Source: Candidatus Aquabacterium excrementipullorum
GTDB lineage: Bacteria > Pseudomonadota > Gammaproteobacteria > Burkholderiales > Burkholderiaceae_C
Assembly (NCBI GenBank): GCA_019112875.1
Contig: DXIO01000097.1
Coordinates: 1-48,838 of the forward strand
DNA: 48,838 nt
Reading direction: 5' to 3'
Shown: one piece after another, positions 1-7,779 of the stretch
Position numbering within the stretch: position 1 is the first letter of the stretch
Layout: each line of letters opens with the position of its first letter
The notes under the pieces: model-generated
Seen by the model: the letters and a program-made list of their open reading frames with translations, nothing else
Told to the model about the DNA's origin: nothing
Databases searched by the model: none
Position numbers and translations under genes: made by a program

Positions 1-112
1 GATTTTATGCAAGAGACCCTGCAAGCTGTGACACTGAAGATCATCGATCACCATTGGTCGTATGGGGATCGCCGAAAGAGGCCATGCATGGCCCTTGCCG
101 AGGAGTACCACC

Positions 113-415
113 ATGAACCGCTATCAGACGTTCCGCGAGTTCTACCCGTTCTACCTGTCCCAGCATGAGGACCTCACCTGCCGCCGCTTGCATGTGGTCG
201 GCTCGGTGCTGGTGTTGGGTGTGGTGGCTGCCGCCGTGCTCACGGCCAACTGGTGGCTGTTGTTGCTGGCGCCGCTGTTTGGCTATGGCTTTGCCTGGGT
301 GGGCCACTTCCGGTTCGAGAAGAACCGGCCAGCCACCTTCGAATACCCGCTTTACAGCTTCATGGGTGACTGGGTGATGCTGTGGCAGTCGCTCACCGGC
401 AAACTGCGCGTCTGA
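113..415 (+). CDS. Mpo1/DUF962-like small membrane protein
   Basis: A 100-residue protein. It has an N-terminal region with YPFYLSQHED, two closely spaced hydrophobic segments (about residues 27-62) and a conserved HFRFEKNRPATF stretch. This pattern is typical of DUF962 proteins related to yeast Mpo1, a dioxygenase of 2-hydroxy fatty acids. Bacterial members are mostly uncharacterised, so enzymatic activity is only inferred. The ATG at 113 is chosen because GAGGAG lies seven bases upstream; an in-frame ATG at 62 has no such site. The 112 bases before the gene hold nothing I can support. The next gene is convergent and ends 18 bases downstream. Confidence 0.8.
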   Translation: MNRYQTFREFYPFYLSQHEDLTCRRLHVVGSVLVLGVVAAAVLTANWWLLLLAPLFGYGFAWVGHFRFEKNRPATFEYPLYSFMGDWVMLWQSLTGKLRV

Positions 416-433
416 CGATGGGTTGAAGCGCCC

Positions 434-1657
434 TCACTCGGCCATGGCCTGTGAGCGGTGCAAGACGCTGACCCGGTTGCGGCCAGTGCGCTTGGCTTCG
501 TAGAGCGCGGCATCGGCCTGTGCCAGAAGGCCGGCCCAGCCCTCGTCGGAGGTGGTGGGCGTCATGGCCGCCACGCCCAGACTGGCGGTGACCGTGGCGG
601 CCGTGGTCGAGCGCTCATGCCGCAGGTTGGCCGCCTGGATGGCCTGGCGTGCGCGAGCGGCGACATCTTGTGCCTGTGCCAGCGACTGCGCGGGCAGCAC
701 CACGGCGAACTCTTCCCCGCCCCAGCGGGCCACCAGCCCTCCGTGTTGGCTCGCCACGGCCTGCAGCACTTGCGCGACCACGTGCAGACACTGGTCTCCC
801 GAGGGATGCCCATAGAAGTCGTTGTACGCCTTGAAATGGTCCACATCGACCAGCAGCAAGGCCAGGTGCGAGCCTTGCTGCCTGGCCTGCGCCCATGCCT
901 CCTGCATGGCCTGGTCGAAGGCGCGTCGGTTGGCCACACCGGTCAAGGGGTCACATCGGGCAGCTTTTTCCAGTTCGATGCGTGAGCGGTCCAACTGATC
1001 GCGTAGCACCCTGCCCCGCTGCTGCCGCAGGAACTGCTGGCGCTCTTCGTATTCCAGACGGTAGTTGATGACCAGCGTGTAAATCGCCACGGACGACACG
1101 AACAGCAGCATCGGCACCACGGGCGCCGTGGCCTCCCGGTAAGCCAGCGCCATGCAGAACCAGTGGATCATCAGGATGGCGCCCGTGAACATGGCGGCCA
1201 ATCTGAAGCGCAGCCGCTGGACCACGGTGCCGTAGATGATCACTGGCACGAACCCCCCGTGGTAGAACACCGTCCACTCGCTGTGGCCCATGTTGGGGCT
1301 GGTGAGCACCACCGCCACGCTCAGGGCGGCCATGATGCCGGTGACCATGATGGCGCCTTCCGTGGCCGCCGATGGCAGGGCCAGCAGCACATGCCGGTAG
1401 ATCTGGGCGATCAGCATCGTGGCCATTCCGAAGGACGTGAACACCACCAGCCGCACCAGCACACCCAGGGCGAACACGTCCGGGCTGACCAGCCAGTCCA
1501 CCACCAGGAAACCGTTGTAGGTCAGCAGGGACACCCAGCCGCTGATCATGAAGTAGCGCAGCCGGGCCGCTTGCGAGCCTTTGTCGAACAGGCGCTCGTC
1601 CTGCGGTGAATCGAATTGCAGCCGGGGCAGGCCGCGGGTCATGGTGGAGGGAATCAT
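434..1657 (-). CDS. Membrane diguanylate cyclase (second of tandem pair)
   Basis: A 407-residue protein. About six predicted membrane helices in the first 200 residues are followed by a short charged linker and a C-terminal GGDEF domain. The domain begins near RCDPLTGVANRRAF and carries an intact active-site motif, RWGGEEF, so it should make cyclic di-GMP from two GTP. The usual inhibitory I-site (RxxD five residues before GGEEF) reads QHGG here, so product inhibition at that site is probably lost. The ATG at 1657 overlaps the stop of the upstream cyclase as ATGA, indicating translational coupling. An open frame continues upstream in this phase but lies antisense-out-of-frame to the neighbouring cyclase and is not part of this gene. 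The signal sensed by the membrane region is unknown. Confidence 0.87.
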   Translation of the reverse strand: MIPSTMTRGLPRLQFDSPQDERLFDKGSQAARLRYFMISGWVSLLTYNGFLVVDWLVSPDVFALGVLVRLVVFTSFGMATMLIAQIYRHVLLALPSAATEGAIMVTGIMAALSVAVVLTSPNMGHSEWTVFYHGGFVPVIIYGTVVQRLRFRLAAMFTGAILMIHWFCMALAYREATAPVVPMLLFVSSVAIYTLVINYRLEYEERQQFLRQQRGRVLRDQLDRSRIELEKAARCDPLTGVANRRAFDQAMQEAWAQARQQGSHLALLLVDVDHFKAYNDFYGHPSGDQCLHVVAQVLQAVASQHGGLVARWGGEEFAVVLPAQSLAQAQDVAARARQAIQAANLRHERSTTAATVTASLGVAAMTPTTSDEGWAGLLAQADAALYEAKRTGRNRVSVLHRSQAMAE

Positions 1658-2865
1658 GCGCGTGCTCTGTTGAGGGCGCCACCCTCTTCTTCGGCGGCGA
1701 CCGCCTGGTTGCGTCCAAGCGCCTTGGCGCGGTACAGGGCCGCGTCGGCCTGCTGGATCAGGGTCTGCGGAGAGACGCCTGGCCACGGCGTCATCGCGGC
1801 CACGCCGATGCTCACCGTCACCACAGGCGCGGTGGACGAGGCGCCATGTGGCAACGCGGCCGAGCGCACAGCCTCGACCACACGCTCGGCGGTGCTGCGC
1901 GCCATGTCCAGCGAGGCATTGCCCATCACCACGGCGAACTCCTCCCCGCCCCAGCGCGCCACCAGGTCGCCGGATTTGCGCAGGGTGCCGGCCAGCACGT
2001 GGGAAACGTCGCACAAGCAGCGGTCCCCGGCGGGATGCCCGCGCTGGTCGTTGTAGCGCTTGAAGTGGTCGATGTCGATCAGCATCAGGGCCATCGAGGT
2101 GTGCTGCGCTTGCGAATGCGCCCACACCTGGGTCATGAAGTCGTCGAAATGGCGGCGGTTGGCCAGACCGGTGAGCGGATCTGTGCGCACGGAGCGTGCC
2201 AGCGCTTCGTTGGCCTCGGTGAGCTCGAACTGCAGCGCATTCTCCTGCAGATCCAGCAGGTAGACCTTGCGGTCGGAGTGTTCCAGCGTGTAGTTGCCGT
2301 ACAGGGTGAACACGATCGTCGACAGCAGCAGCAAGGTCGTGGCCATGCCCAGCCCGCTGAACACGTCGCCTTTGGCGATCACGGCATAACCATGGCCACT
2401 GGCGATCAGCAGACACATCACTAGCATGGGCCAGAAGCGGCCGATCATCGTGGCGTAGATCACCACCACGTTCAGAATCACCAGGTGGGCCAGGGCTTGC
2501 GGGGCCTGGCTGTTCAGGCTGAGGAACAGTGAAATGCCCGCAGCCATCAAGCCACCACCCGCCACGGCCCATTCGACCATGCGCGGCAGGCTGAAGCGGC
2601 TGAAGAACCAGAGCCCCGCCAGGCACAGCGGGCCGTACACGCCTGCCCTCAGCGCGATGGCCAGGCCCACGCGGTCAGGGATCATGAAGAGATCGGCCAG
2701 CACCACGCCCGCGAAGAACACGACCGAGCCGACGCCGGCGATCTGGATCAGCAGCAAGCGCTGCGCAGCACCGTCCTGGAGAAACTGCTCTTCCAGGGGC
2801 GCCGGAAACGTGAGCCGGGCAAAGCCTCGGCCCAAGGTGTCTGCCACCAATGTCGACCTGTCCAT
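1654..2865 (-). CDS. Membrane diguanylate cyclase (first of tandem pair)
   Basis: A 403-residue protein with the same plan as its downstream neighbour: N-terminal hydrophobic helices over about residues 30-205, a short helical connector, then a GGDEF domain from RTDPLTGLANRRHF. The active site RWGGEEF is intact. The I-site position reads KSGD instead of RxxD, so only the aspartate is kept. The ATG at 2865 is preferred to an in-frame start at 2934 because the longer form would run into the divergent transporter gene. The pair probably arose by duplication, since topology and catalytic motifs match while the sensor regions differ clearly. The two genes overlap by four bases and are likely co-transcribed. 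Confidence 0.87.
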   Translation of the reverse strand: MDRSTLVADTLGRGFARLTFPAPLEEQFLQDGAAQRLLLIQIAGVGSVVFFAGVVLADLFMIPDRVGLAIALRAGVYGPLCLAGLWFFSRFSLPRMVEWAVAGGGLMAAGISLFLSLNSQAPQALAHLVILNVVVIYATMIGRFWPMLVMCLLIASGHGYAVIAKGDVFSGLGMATTLLLLSTIVFTLYGNYTLEHSDRKVYLLDLQENALQFELTEANEALARSVRTDPLTGLANRRHFDDFMTQVWAHSQAQHTSMALMLIDIDHFKRYNDQRGHPAGDRCLCDVSHVLAGTLRKSGDLVARWGGEEFAVVMGNASLDMARSTAERVVEAVRSAALPHGASSTAPVVTVSIGVAAMTPWPGVSPQTLIQQADAALYRAKALGRNQAVAAEEEGGALNRARA

Positions 2866-2949
2866 CACACTGTCATCCCATCGGGGGACAACATAACAGG
2901 CATGGCTTATGCTGCGGGCTGTGTGCCACTGCACGGTTTCCCTATTGCC

Positions 2950-3999
2950 ATGACAGATTGTCCGGTTTGCGTACTTCCTTCTCGCAACCTCCTAAGGGGT
3001 ATCCTGGTGTCCGCCCTGATGCTGGCTGCCAGCTTTGCGCATGCTGGCAAGGTGCTGGACGGCATCAAGCAGCGCGGCGAACTGCGTTGCGGTGTCAGCA
3101 CCGGCGTGGTGGGGTTTTCCGCGCCTGAAGCCGGCAGCCGCTGGAAGGGGCTGGATGTCGATGTCTGCAAGGCCGTGGCTGCCGCGGTGCTGGGCAAGCC
3201 CGACAAGGTGAGTTACACGCCGCTCAATGCGCAGCAGCGTTTTGCGGCCCTGCAATCGGGCCAGATCGACCTGTTGTCGCGCAACACCTCCTGGACGCTG
3301 ACCCGTGATGCCTCGCTGGGCTTTCACTTCGTGGCTGTGACTTACTTCGATGGACAGGGCTTCCTCGTGCCAAAGAAGCTCAAGGTCACCAGCGCCAAGC
3401 AACTCAAGGGCGCGCAGGTGTGCGTGCAGGCCGGCACCACCACCGAGAAGAACATCGCGGATTTCTCGCGTCGCAATCAGCTCAACCTGAAGCCGGTGGT
3501 CTACGACACTTTCGAGGCGGCCTTCAAGGCCTTTTTCTCGGGGCGCTGCCAGGTCTACTCGACAGACGCCTCGGGCCTGGCCAGCGTGCGCAACAAGGAG
3601 GCGCCCAAGCCAGACGACTACCTGATCCTGCCCGAGCTGATCTCCAAGGAAGCGTTGGGCCCGATGGTTCAGCGCGGCGACGACCAATGGCTCGCCATCG
3701 TGCGCTGGACGGTCTATGCACTGCTCGAAGCCGAAGAACTGGGCCTGACCCAGGCCAACATCGACAAACGCAAGAACGAGGCCGATCCGGCCATCCAGCG
3801 CTTTGCCGGCACCGGTGAGGACATGGGCAAGCTGCTGGGCCTTGACAAGGACTGGGCCGTGCGCGCCGTGAAGGCCGTGGGCAATTACGGCGAGATCTTC
3901 GAGCGCAATGTCGGCCAGGGCTCACCGCTCAAGCTGCAGCGTGGCATGAACAAGCTGTGGAACCAGGGCGGGCTGATGTACCCGCCGCCTTTCCGCTGA
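2950..3999 (+). CDS. Amino-acid ABC transporter substrate-binding protein (AapJ/BztA type)
   Basis: A 349-residue periplasmic solute-binding protein of family 3. A signal peptide ends near SALMLAASFAHA, and the mature part starts GKVLDGIKQRGELRCGVSTG. Typical family segments follow: GLDVDVCKAVAAAVLG, RFAALQSGQIDLL and the C-terminal LMYPPPFR, which resemble general L-amino-acid binding proteins AapJ and BztA. It should deliver polar amino acids to the permeases encoded directly downstream. The start is uncertain. The ATG at 2950 gives a complete signal peptide but has no clear Shine-Dalgarno. A GTG at 3007 has AAGGGG at good spacing but leaves a very short signal sequence. Specificity cannot be read from sequence. 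Confidence 0.88.
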   Translation: MTDCPVCVLPSRNLLRGILVSALMLAASFAHAGKVLDGIKQRGELRCGVSTGVVGFSAPEAGSRWKGLDVDVCKAVAAAVLGKPDKVSYTPLNAQQRFAALQSGQIDLLSRNTSWTLTRDASLGFHFVAVTYFDGQGFLVPKKLKVTSAKQLKGAQVCVQAGTTTEKNIADFSRRNQLNLKPVVYDTFEAAFKAFFSGRCQVYSTDASGLASVRNKEAPKPDDYLILPELISKEALGPMVQRGDDQWLAIVRWTVYALLEAEELGLTQANIDKRKNEADPAIQRFAGTGEDMGKLLGLDKDWAVRAVKAVGNYGEIFERNVGQGSPLKLQRGMNKLWNQGGLMYPPPFR

Positions 4000-4017
4000 T
4001 CGCCGCGCGCGCCACGG

Positions 4018-4866
4018 ATGTTCGAATTCCTCGGCCAGCCCACGGGCTTTGACATCGGCGAAACCGGCCCGTGGCTGTTCAGCGCGGAGCAACCGCTGTG
4101 GCAGGCCTTCGGCGTCGGGCTCAGCAACACGCTGCGCGTGAGCATTCCGGCCATCGTGCTGGCCCTGGTGCTGGGCACGGTGCTGGGCCTGGGGCGCTTG
4201 TCTGCCCTGCCCTTGCCGCGCCGGCTGTCATCGCTGATCGTCGAAGGCGTGCGCAACGTGCCGATCCTGGTGCAGCTGCTGATGTGGTACTTCCTGATGG
4301 TGGAGTGGCTGCCCGAGCCCATGGAGGCGCTGCACCTGCTGCCCGGCGTGCTGCTGAGCAAGGGCGGGCTGGCCTTTCCCTGGTGGGACCACGTGCATGG
4401 CGGCTGGAGCCTGCCCGTGCAGGAGACCTTCAACGTGCAGGGCGGTGCCGCCGTGACCCCCGAATTCCTGGCGGTGCTGCTGGCGCTGGGCATCTACACC
4501 GCGGCCTTCATCGCCGAGGTGGTGCGCTCGGGCGTGCTGTCGGTGCCCCGCAGCCTGCTGGAGGCGGCCGAAACGCTCGGCGCCACGCCCTCGCAGATCC
4601 GATGGAAGGTGCTGCTGCCGCAGGCCTTGCGCGCTATCCGCCCACCGCTGACCAACCAGTTGCTCAACCTGATCAAGAACTCGCCGCTGGCCGTGGCCGT
4701 GGGCTACCCGGATCTGGTGTCCGTGGGCAACACGGCCCTGAACCAGACGGGCCGCGTGTTCGAGTGCATCACCTTGATGATGGCGATCTACCTGCTGCTG
4801 TCCTGGACGGTGGCGCTGCTGATGCACTGGGCGGATCGCCGCACCGGTGTGCAGGGGCAAGCATGA
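4018..4866 (+). CDS. Amino-acid ABC transporter permease, AapQ type, short
   Basis: A 282-residue inner-membrane permease of the HisMQ type. It starts MFEFLGQPTGFDIGE, which corresponds to an internal segment of the longer AapQ/BztB family. Several membrane helices follow, and the cytoplasmic EAA loop reads EAAETLGATPSQIRWKVLLPQA, the surface that docks the ATPase. Known AapQ proteins are close to 400 residues, so the N-terminal helix normally found before this start appears to be missing. It lies 18 bases after the binding-protein stop and overlaps the next permease by four bases (ATGA). Function as one half of the transport channel is inferred from family and context. Confidence 0.85.
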   Translation: MFEFLGQPTGFDIGETGPWLFSAEQPLWQAFGVGLSNTLRVSIPAIVLALVLGTVLGLGRLSALPLPRRLSSLIVEGVRNVPILVQLLMWYFLMVEWLPEPMEALHLLPGVLLSKGGLAFPWWDHVHGGWSLPVQETFNVQGGAAVTPEFLAVLLALGIYTAAFIAEVVRSGVLSVPRSLLEAAETLGATPSQIRWKVLLPQALRAIRPPLTNQLLNLIKNSPLAVAVGYPDLVSVGNTALNQTGRVFECITLMMAIYLLLSWTVALLMHWADRRTGVQGQA

Positions 4867-5933
4867 GCACGACGCGCGCTTCGAACACCAACGCATCGCC
4901 ACGGGCATGGCTGTGGCAGGCCCCGGTGCTGCTTCTGCTGGCCTGGCTGCTGTGGCACGTGCTGGATTGGGCCGTGCTCAAAGCCGTGTTCCTCCCCGAT
5001 CTGGAGGCTTGCCGCGCACTGGAGCATCACGGCGCGTGCTGGGGCGTGGTGACCGAGAAATGGCGCTGGTGGCTGTTTGGTCGTTACCCGGTCGAGCACC
5101 ATGCCCGTCCTGCTCTGACCCTGCTGCTGTGGGCCGCCGCCCTGGCCGCGTTGATCGTGCCGGCCTGGCGTGGGCGCCTGGGCACACGGGCCGGGCTCTG
5201 GTCCTGTGCGGCATCGCTGGTGCTGTGGCTGTTGGGGCTGGCCATCCTCGCGGGCGGCTGGGCCGGTTTGCCATCGGTTGAATCCCGCCTGTGGGGCGGT
5301 CTGCCGCTGACCGTGTTGCTCACGGTGGTCAGCCTGGGCTTGAGCCTGCCGCTGGCGGTGGTGCTGGCCTGGGCGCGCTTGTCCGCAAGGGCCTGGGTGT
5401 CCTGGCCGGCGGTGGCGGTGATCGAGGTGATTCGTGGCGGTCCGCTGGTGATGTGGCTCTTCATGGCCGCCTTCCTGCTGCCGGCCGTGTTGCCTGCATC
5501 CTGGGGCGTGGGGCCGGTGGGGCGCGTGCTGATCGTCACCGTGCTGTTTTCAGGTGCCTATGCTGCCGAAACGCTGCGGGGCAGCTTGCGCGTGGTGGCA
5601 GGCGAGCAGGCCGAGGCCACCCAGGTGCTGGGGGCCAGTTGGTGGGCGTCGCAGCGGCTGGTCATCTTGCCGCAGGCTTTTCGCACGGCCTTGCCCTCGC
5701 TGGTCAACCACAGCATCGGCGTGCTGAAGGACACTTCGCTGGTGATGATCGTGAGCCTGCAGGAACTGACCGGGGCGATGTCCGTCAGCCTCAACGGCGA
5801 TGCCGACTGGCGCCCCTTCTTCCTCGAAGCCTACCTGGTCATCGCCGTGGTCTATGTGCTGATGTGCCAGGGCGTCTCCGTGACCGGACGCTGGCTCGAA
5901 AAGCAGTACCCCGCGCTGGGTTACCGGCAGTGA
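4863..5933 (+). CDS. Amino-acid ABC transporter permease, AapM type
   Basis: A 356-residue polytopic membrane protein of the AapM/BztC type. Hydrophobic segments run through residues 15-150, followed by the transport domain. The EAA loop reads EATQVLGASWWASQRLVILPQA, and the family-typical GVLKDTSLVMIVSLQELTG follows. It should pair with the AapQ-type permease to form the channel for amino acids handed over by the binding protein. The start ATG overlaps the previous stop as ATGA, so the two permeases are translationally coupled. The operon stops here: no AapP-like ATP-binding gene follows, and the next gene is convergent. The ATPase must come from another locus if the system works. Confidence 0.87.
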   Translation: MSTTRASNTNASPRAWLWQAPVLLLLAWLLWHVLDWAVLKAVFLPDLEACRALEHHGACWGVVTEKWRWWLFGRYPVEHHARPALTLLLWAAALAALIVPAWRGRLGTRAGLWSCAASLVLWLLGLAILAGGWAGLPSVESRLWGGLPLTVLLTVVSLGLSLPLAVVLAWARLSARAWVSWPAVAVIEVIRGGPLVMWLFMAAFLLPAVLPASWGVGPVGRVLIVTVLFSGAYAAETLRGSLRVVAGEQAEATQVLGASWWASQRLVILPQAFRTALPSLVNHSIGVLKDTSLVMIVSLQELTGAMSVSLNGDADWRPFFLEAYLVIAVVYVLMCQGVSVTGRWLEKQYPALGYRQ

Positions 5934-5955
5934 GCGTGCCATGCCGGCACGACGC

Positions 5956-5986
5956 AAAAAAAAAAGCCCGTCCATGAGGACGGGCT
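5956..5986 (-). terminator. Rho-independent terminator of the 65-residue protein gene
   Basis: A perfect 9-bp stem (AGCCCGTCC with GGACGGGCT, 5965-5986) with a 4-base loop. On the minus strand it is followed by ten U residues (the A run at 5956-5965). The polarity fits termination of the small gene at 6070-6267. Plus-strand transcripts of the permeases would make the hairpin without a U tract. Confidence 0.85.
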
Positions 5987-6069
5987 GCGAATCAACACAC
6001 ACTCTTGCCACAAAAAAACTTGGAGCCTGACTCCAGCGGCCGCCATGACAGCGCGGCCATTGAAGGAAC

Positions 6070-6267
6070 TCAGGCCAGGGAAACCTCAGCGTCGCTTTCA
6101 GCGTCGATCTCGGCATCGCCGACCACGGGGATCAGCGGCTTGTCCAGCGGACGGCACACGCGGCTGTGCAGGCGGTTCAGGCGTTCCGAACGCGACATGG
6201 CGTCGAACACTGCCTGGGGATCCATCATCAGTGCAAACGGGTTTGCGTAGATGCCTTGGTTCTGCAT
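6070..6267 (-). CDS. Small conserved-looking protein of unknown function
   Basis: A 65-residue protein beginning MQNQGIYANPFALMMDPQAV, followed by SRSERLNRLHSRVCRPLDKPLIP and an acidic tail. I do not recognise a domain. There is no signal peptide or membrane helix. The ATG at 6267 is well supported by GGAGG four bases upstream; a longer reading from 6309 lacks this. The gene has its own strong terminator (5956-5986), and a 7-bp inverted repeat (6361-6379) lies about 95 bases upstream. These signs indicate a real, independently expressed gene. The central segment rich in Arg and Leu could be a helix that binds a partner, but this is speculation. Confidence 0.68.
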   Translation of the reverse strand: MQNQGIYANPFALMMDPQAVFDAMSRSERLNRLHSRVCRPLDKPLIPVVGDAEIDAESDAEVSLA

Positions 6268-6360
6268 GGTGCCTCCGGTGAAGAAAAGTGAGCCGTCGTG
6301 ATGGGTCACACTGTAGGCATTGAACGGGGGATCAACCAGTCACCGCGTTGCCATACCGCT

Positions 6361-6379
6361 TGTCAGAAATTGTCTGACA
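6361..6379. promoter_or_regulatory. Operator-like perfect inverted repeat
   Basis: TGTCAGA (6361-6367) and TCTGACA (6373-6379) form a perfect 7-bp inverted repeat around a 5-base spacer. It lies between tatD (ending 6411) and the small gene starting at 6267. No U tract follows on either strand, so a dimeric regulator site is more likely than a terminator. The regulator is unknown. Confidence 0.4.
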
Positions 6380-6410
6380 CGGGTTTCGACGGACTCCGGA
6401 GGCAAACCCT

Positions 6411-7196
6411 TTACTGCACTGCAACGCCTGAGAACAAAGTCTCGAAGTTGCGGCTTGTTGCTTCCGCCACCTCCTCCACGGACAGGCCTTTGAGCTCAGC
6501 GATCTGCCGGGCCACGTAGGGCACGTAGGCCGGCGTGTTGGTCTTGCCCCGGTAGGGCACGGGGGCCAGGTAGGGGCTGTCGGTTTCGATCAGGCAGCGG
6601 TCCAGCGGCACGAAGCGCGCCACCTCGCGCAGGTCCGCGGCGTTCTTGAACGTGAGGATGCCGGAGAAGGAGATGTAGAAACCCAGGTCCAGCGCGGCAC
6701 GGGCCACGGCTTCGCTCTCGGTGAAGCAATGGAAGACGCCATGGGCCCTGCCCTGCCCTTCCTCGCGCAGGATGGCCAGGGTGTCGTCGCTGGCCTGACG
6801 GGTATGGATCACCAGGGGCAGTTGCGTCTGCAAGGCGGCGCGGATGTGCACGCGGAACCGCTCTCGCTGCCATGCCATGTCGGCCAGGGTGCGCTCGCCC
6901 AGGCGGTAGTAGTCCAGGCCCGTCTCGCCGATGCCGACGATGCGGGGCAAGGCCGCGCGCTCCAGCAGGTCATCGAGCGTGGGCTCCTGGATGCCTTCGT
7001 TGTCGGGGTGCACGCCCACGGTGGCCCACAGGTTGGCGTGCGTGACGGCCAGCTTGTGCACCTGAGGGAAGTCTTCGAGCGTGGTGCTGATGCACAGGGC
7101 GCGATCGACCTGGGCTTGCGCCATCTCCGCCAGCACCGCGTCCATCTTGTCGGCATAGTCGGGGAAATTGAGGTGGCAGTGCGAATCGACGAACAT
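6411..7196 (-). CDS. tatD: TatD family metal-dependent deoxyribonuclease
   Basis: A 261-residue TIM-barrel hydrolase, normal length for TatD. The metal ligands are visible: DSHCHLN at the N-terminus (His6, His8), GETGLDYY, VIHTRQ, FHCFTES and the late ETDSPYLAP. Family members are Mg-dependent 3'-5' exonucleases on single-stranded DNA and RNA, linked to repair of oxidative damage. The start at 7196 gives the canonical MFVDSHCHLNF. It follows pilZ in the order mltG-tmk-holB-pilZ-tatD, but a terminator at 7225-7249 separates it from pilZ, so it may have its own promoter. Confidence 0.93.
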   Translation of the reverse strand: MFVDSHCHLNFPDYADKMDAVLAEMAQAQVDRALCISTTLEDFPQVHKLAVTHANLWATVGVHPDNEGIQEPTLDDLLERAALPRIVGIGETGLDYYRLGERTLADMAWQRERFRVHIRAALQTQLPLVIHTRQASDDTLAILREEGQGRAHGVFHCFTESEAVARAALDLGFYISFSGILTFKNAADLREVARFVPLDRCLIETDSPYLAPVPYRGKTNTPAYVPYVARQIAELKGLSVEEVAEATSRNFETLFSGVAVQ

Positions 7197-7224
7197 GGCA
7201 GGGACCGATGACAACGTGGGCAAT

Positions 7225-7249
7225 GAAAAAGGCGGCCTCGCGGGCCGCC
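7225..7249 (-). terminator. Rho-independent terminator after pilZ
   Basis: A 7-bp GC stem (GGCGGCC at 7231-7237 with GGCCGCC at 7243-7249) and a 5-base loop. On the minus strand it is followed by five U (A run 7226-7230). It lies in the 77-base gap between pilZ and tatD and should end transcripts of the mltG-tmk-holB-pilZ operon. Confidence 0.75.
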
Positions 7250-7273
7250 CATCATTGTGGCTGAAAGCGAGGC

Positions 7274-7726
7274 TTACAGCGTTTGCGTGGGTTTGGACGA
7301 CGACAGCGCCGTGCCCAGGATCTGCTCGATCTTGACGCGCAGCAGGCGGGTCTTTTCGTCGTTGGGGAATTTGACACCCACACCCTGCGTGCGGCCACCC
7401 GAGGCGTTGGAGGGGGTGATCCAGGCGATCTTGCCGGCCACGGGATAGCGCTGGGCGTCGTCGGGCAGGGACAGCAGCAGGTAGATGTCGTCGCCTAGGG
7501 TGTATTCGCGGGTGGTGGGAACGAACAGGCCGCCGTCGATGAACGAGGGGATGTAGGCCGCGTAGAGCGCGCCCTTTTCTCGGAACACCAGCTGGATCAC
7601 GCTGGGCCGTGCCGGCGAAGCGGTGGCCGCACCCGTGCCCCCGGCGCCAGCGGCGACGACAGGCAGGCGGCCCGGGCCCGTACCGGCAAAGGTCGAGGGG
7701 GCGGTGGTGGACTGGTATTCGCTCAT
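7274..7726 (-). CDS. PilZ domain protein, type IV pilus type
   Basis: A 150-residue protein. A low-complexity Ala/Gly/Thr-rich N-terminus (about residues 1-45) precedes a PilZ domain: VIQLVFREKGALYAAYIPSFIDGGLFVPT, GDDIYLLLSLPDD and GKIAWITPSNASGGRTQGVGVKFP. The RxxxR cyclic-di-GMP motif is not evident, and the second motif is degenerate (SFIDGGLF). This is as in the original PilZ subgroup, which works in pilus assembly through protein contacts. It sits just after holB, as is usual for this subgroup in beta- and gammaproteobacteria. The ATG at 7726 gives MSEYQSTTAPS; a TTG at 7750 is possible. The two diguanylate cyclases nearby need not be connected to it. Confidence 0.85.
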   Translation of the reverse strand: MSEYQSTTAPSTFAGTGPGRLPVVAAGAGGTGAATASPARPSVIQLVFREKGALYAAYIPSFIDGGLFVPTTREYTLGDDIYLLLSLPDDAQRYPVAGKIAWITPSNASGGRTQGVGVKFPNDEKTRLLRVKIEQILGTALSSSKPTQTL

Positions 7727-7779
7727 CGTTGTCCAGTGTAGCGGCCTCAATCACCCCTCGGGCGTGATTTAGCGCACGT

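Noticed and set aside
7-162. Short plus-strand frame starting at ATG 7
   Set aside because: It overlaps the DUF962 start out of frame, has no ribosome site and no recognisable sequence.
1658-2626. Upstream extension of the second diguanylate cyclase to 730 residues
   Set aside because: The extension is an out-of-frame reading of the first cyclase, rich in Arg, Gly and Pro, as expected from high-GC shadow frames.
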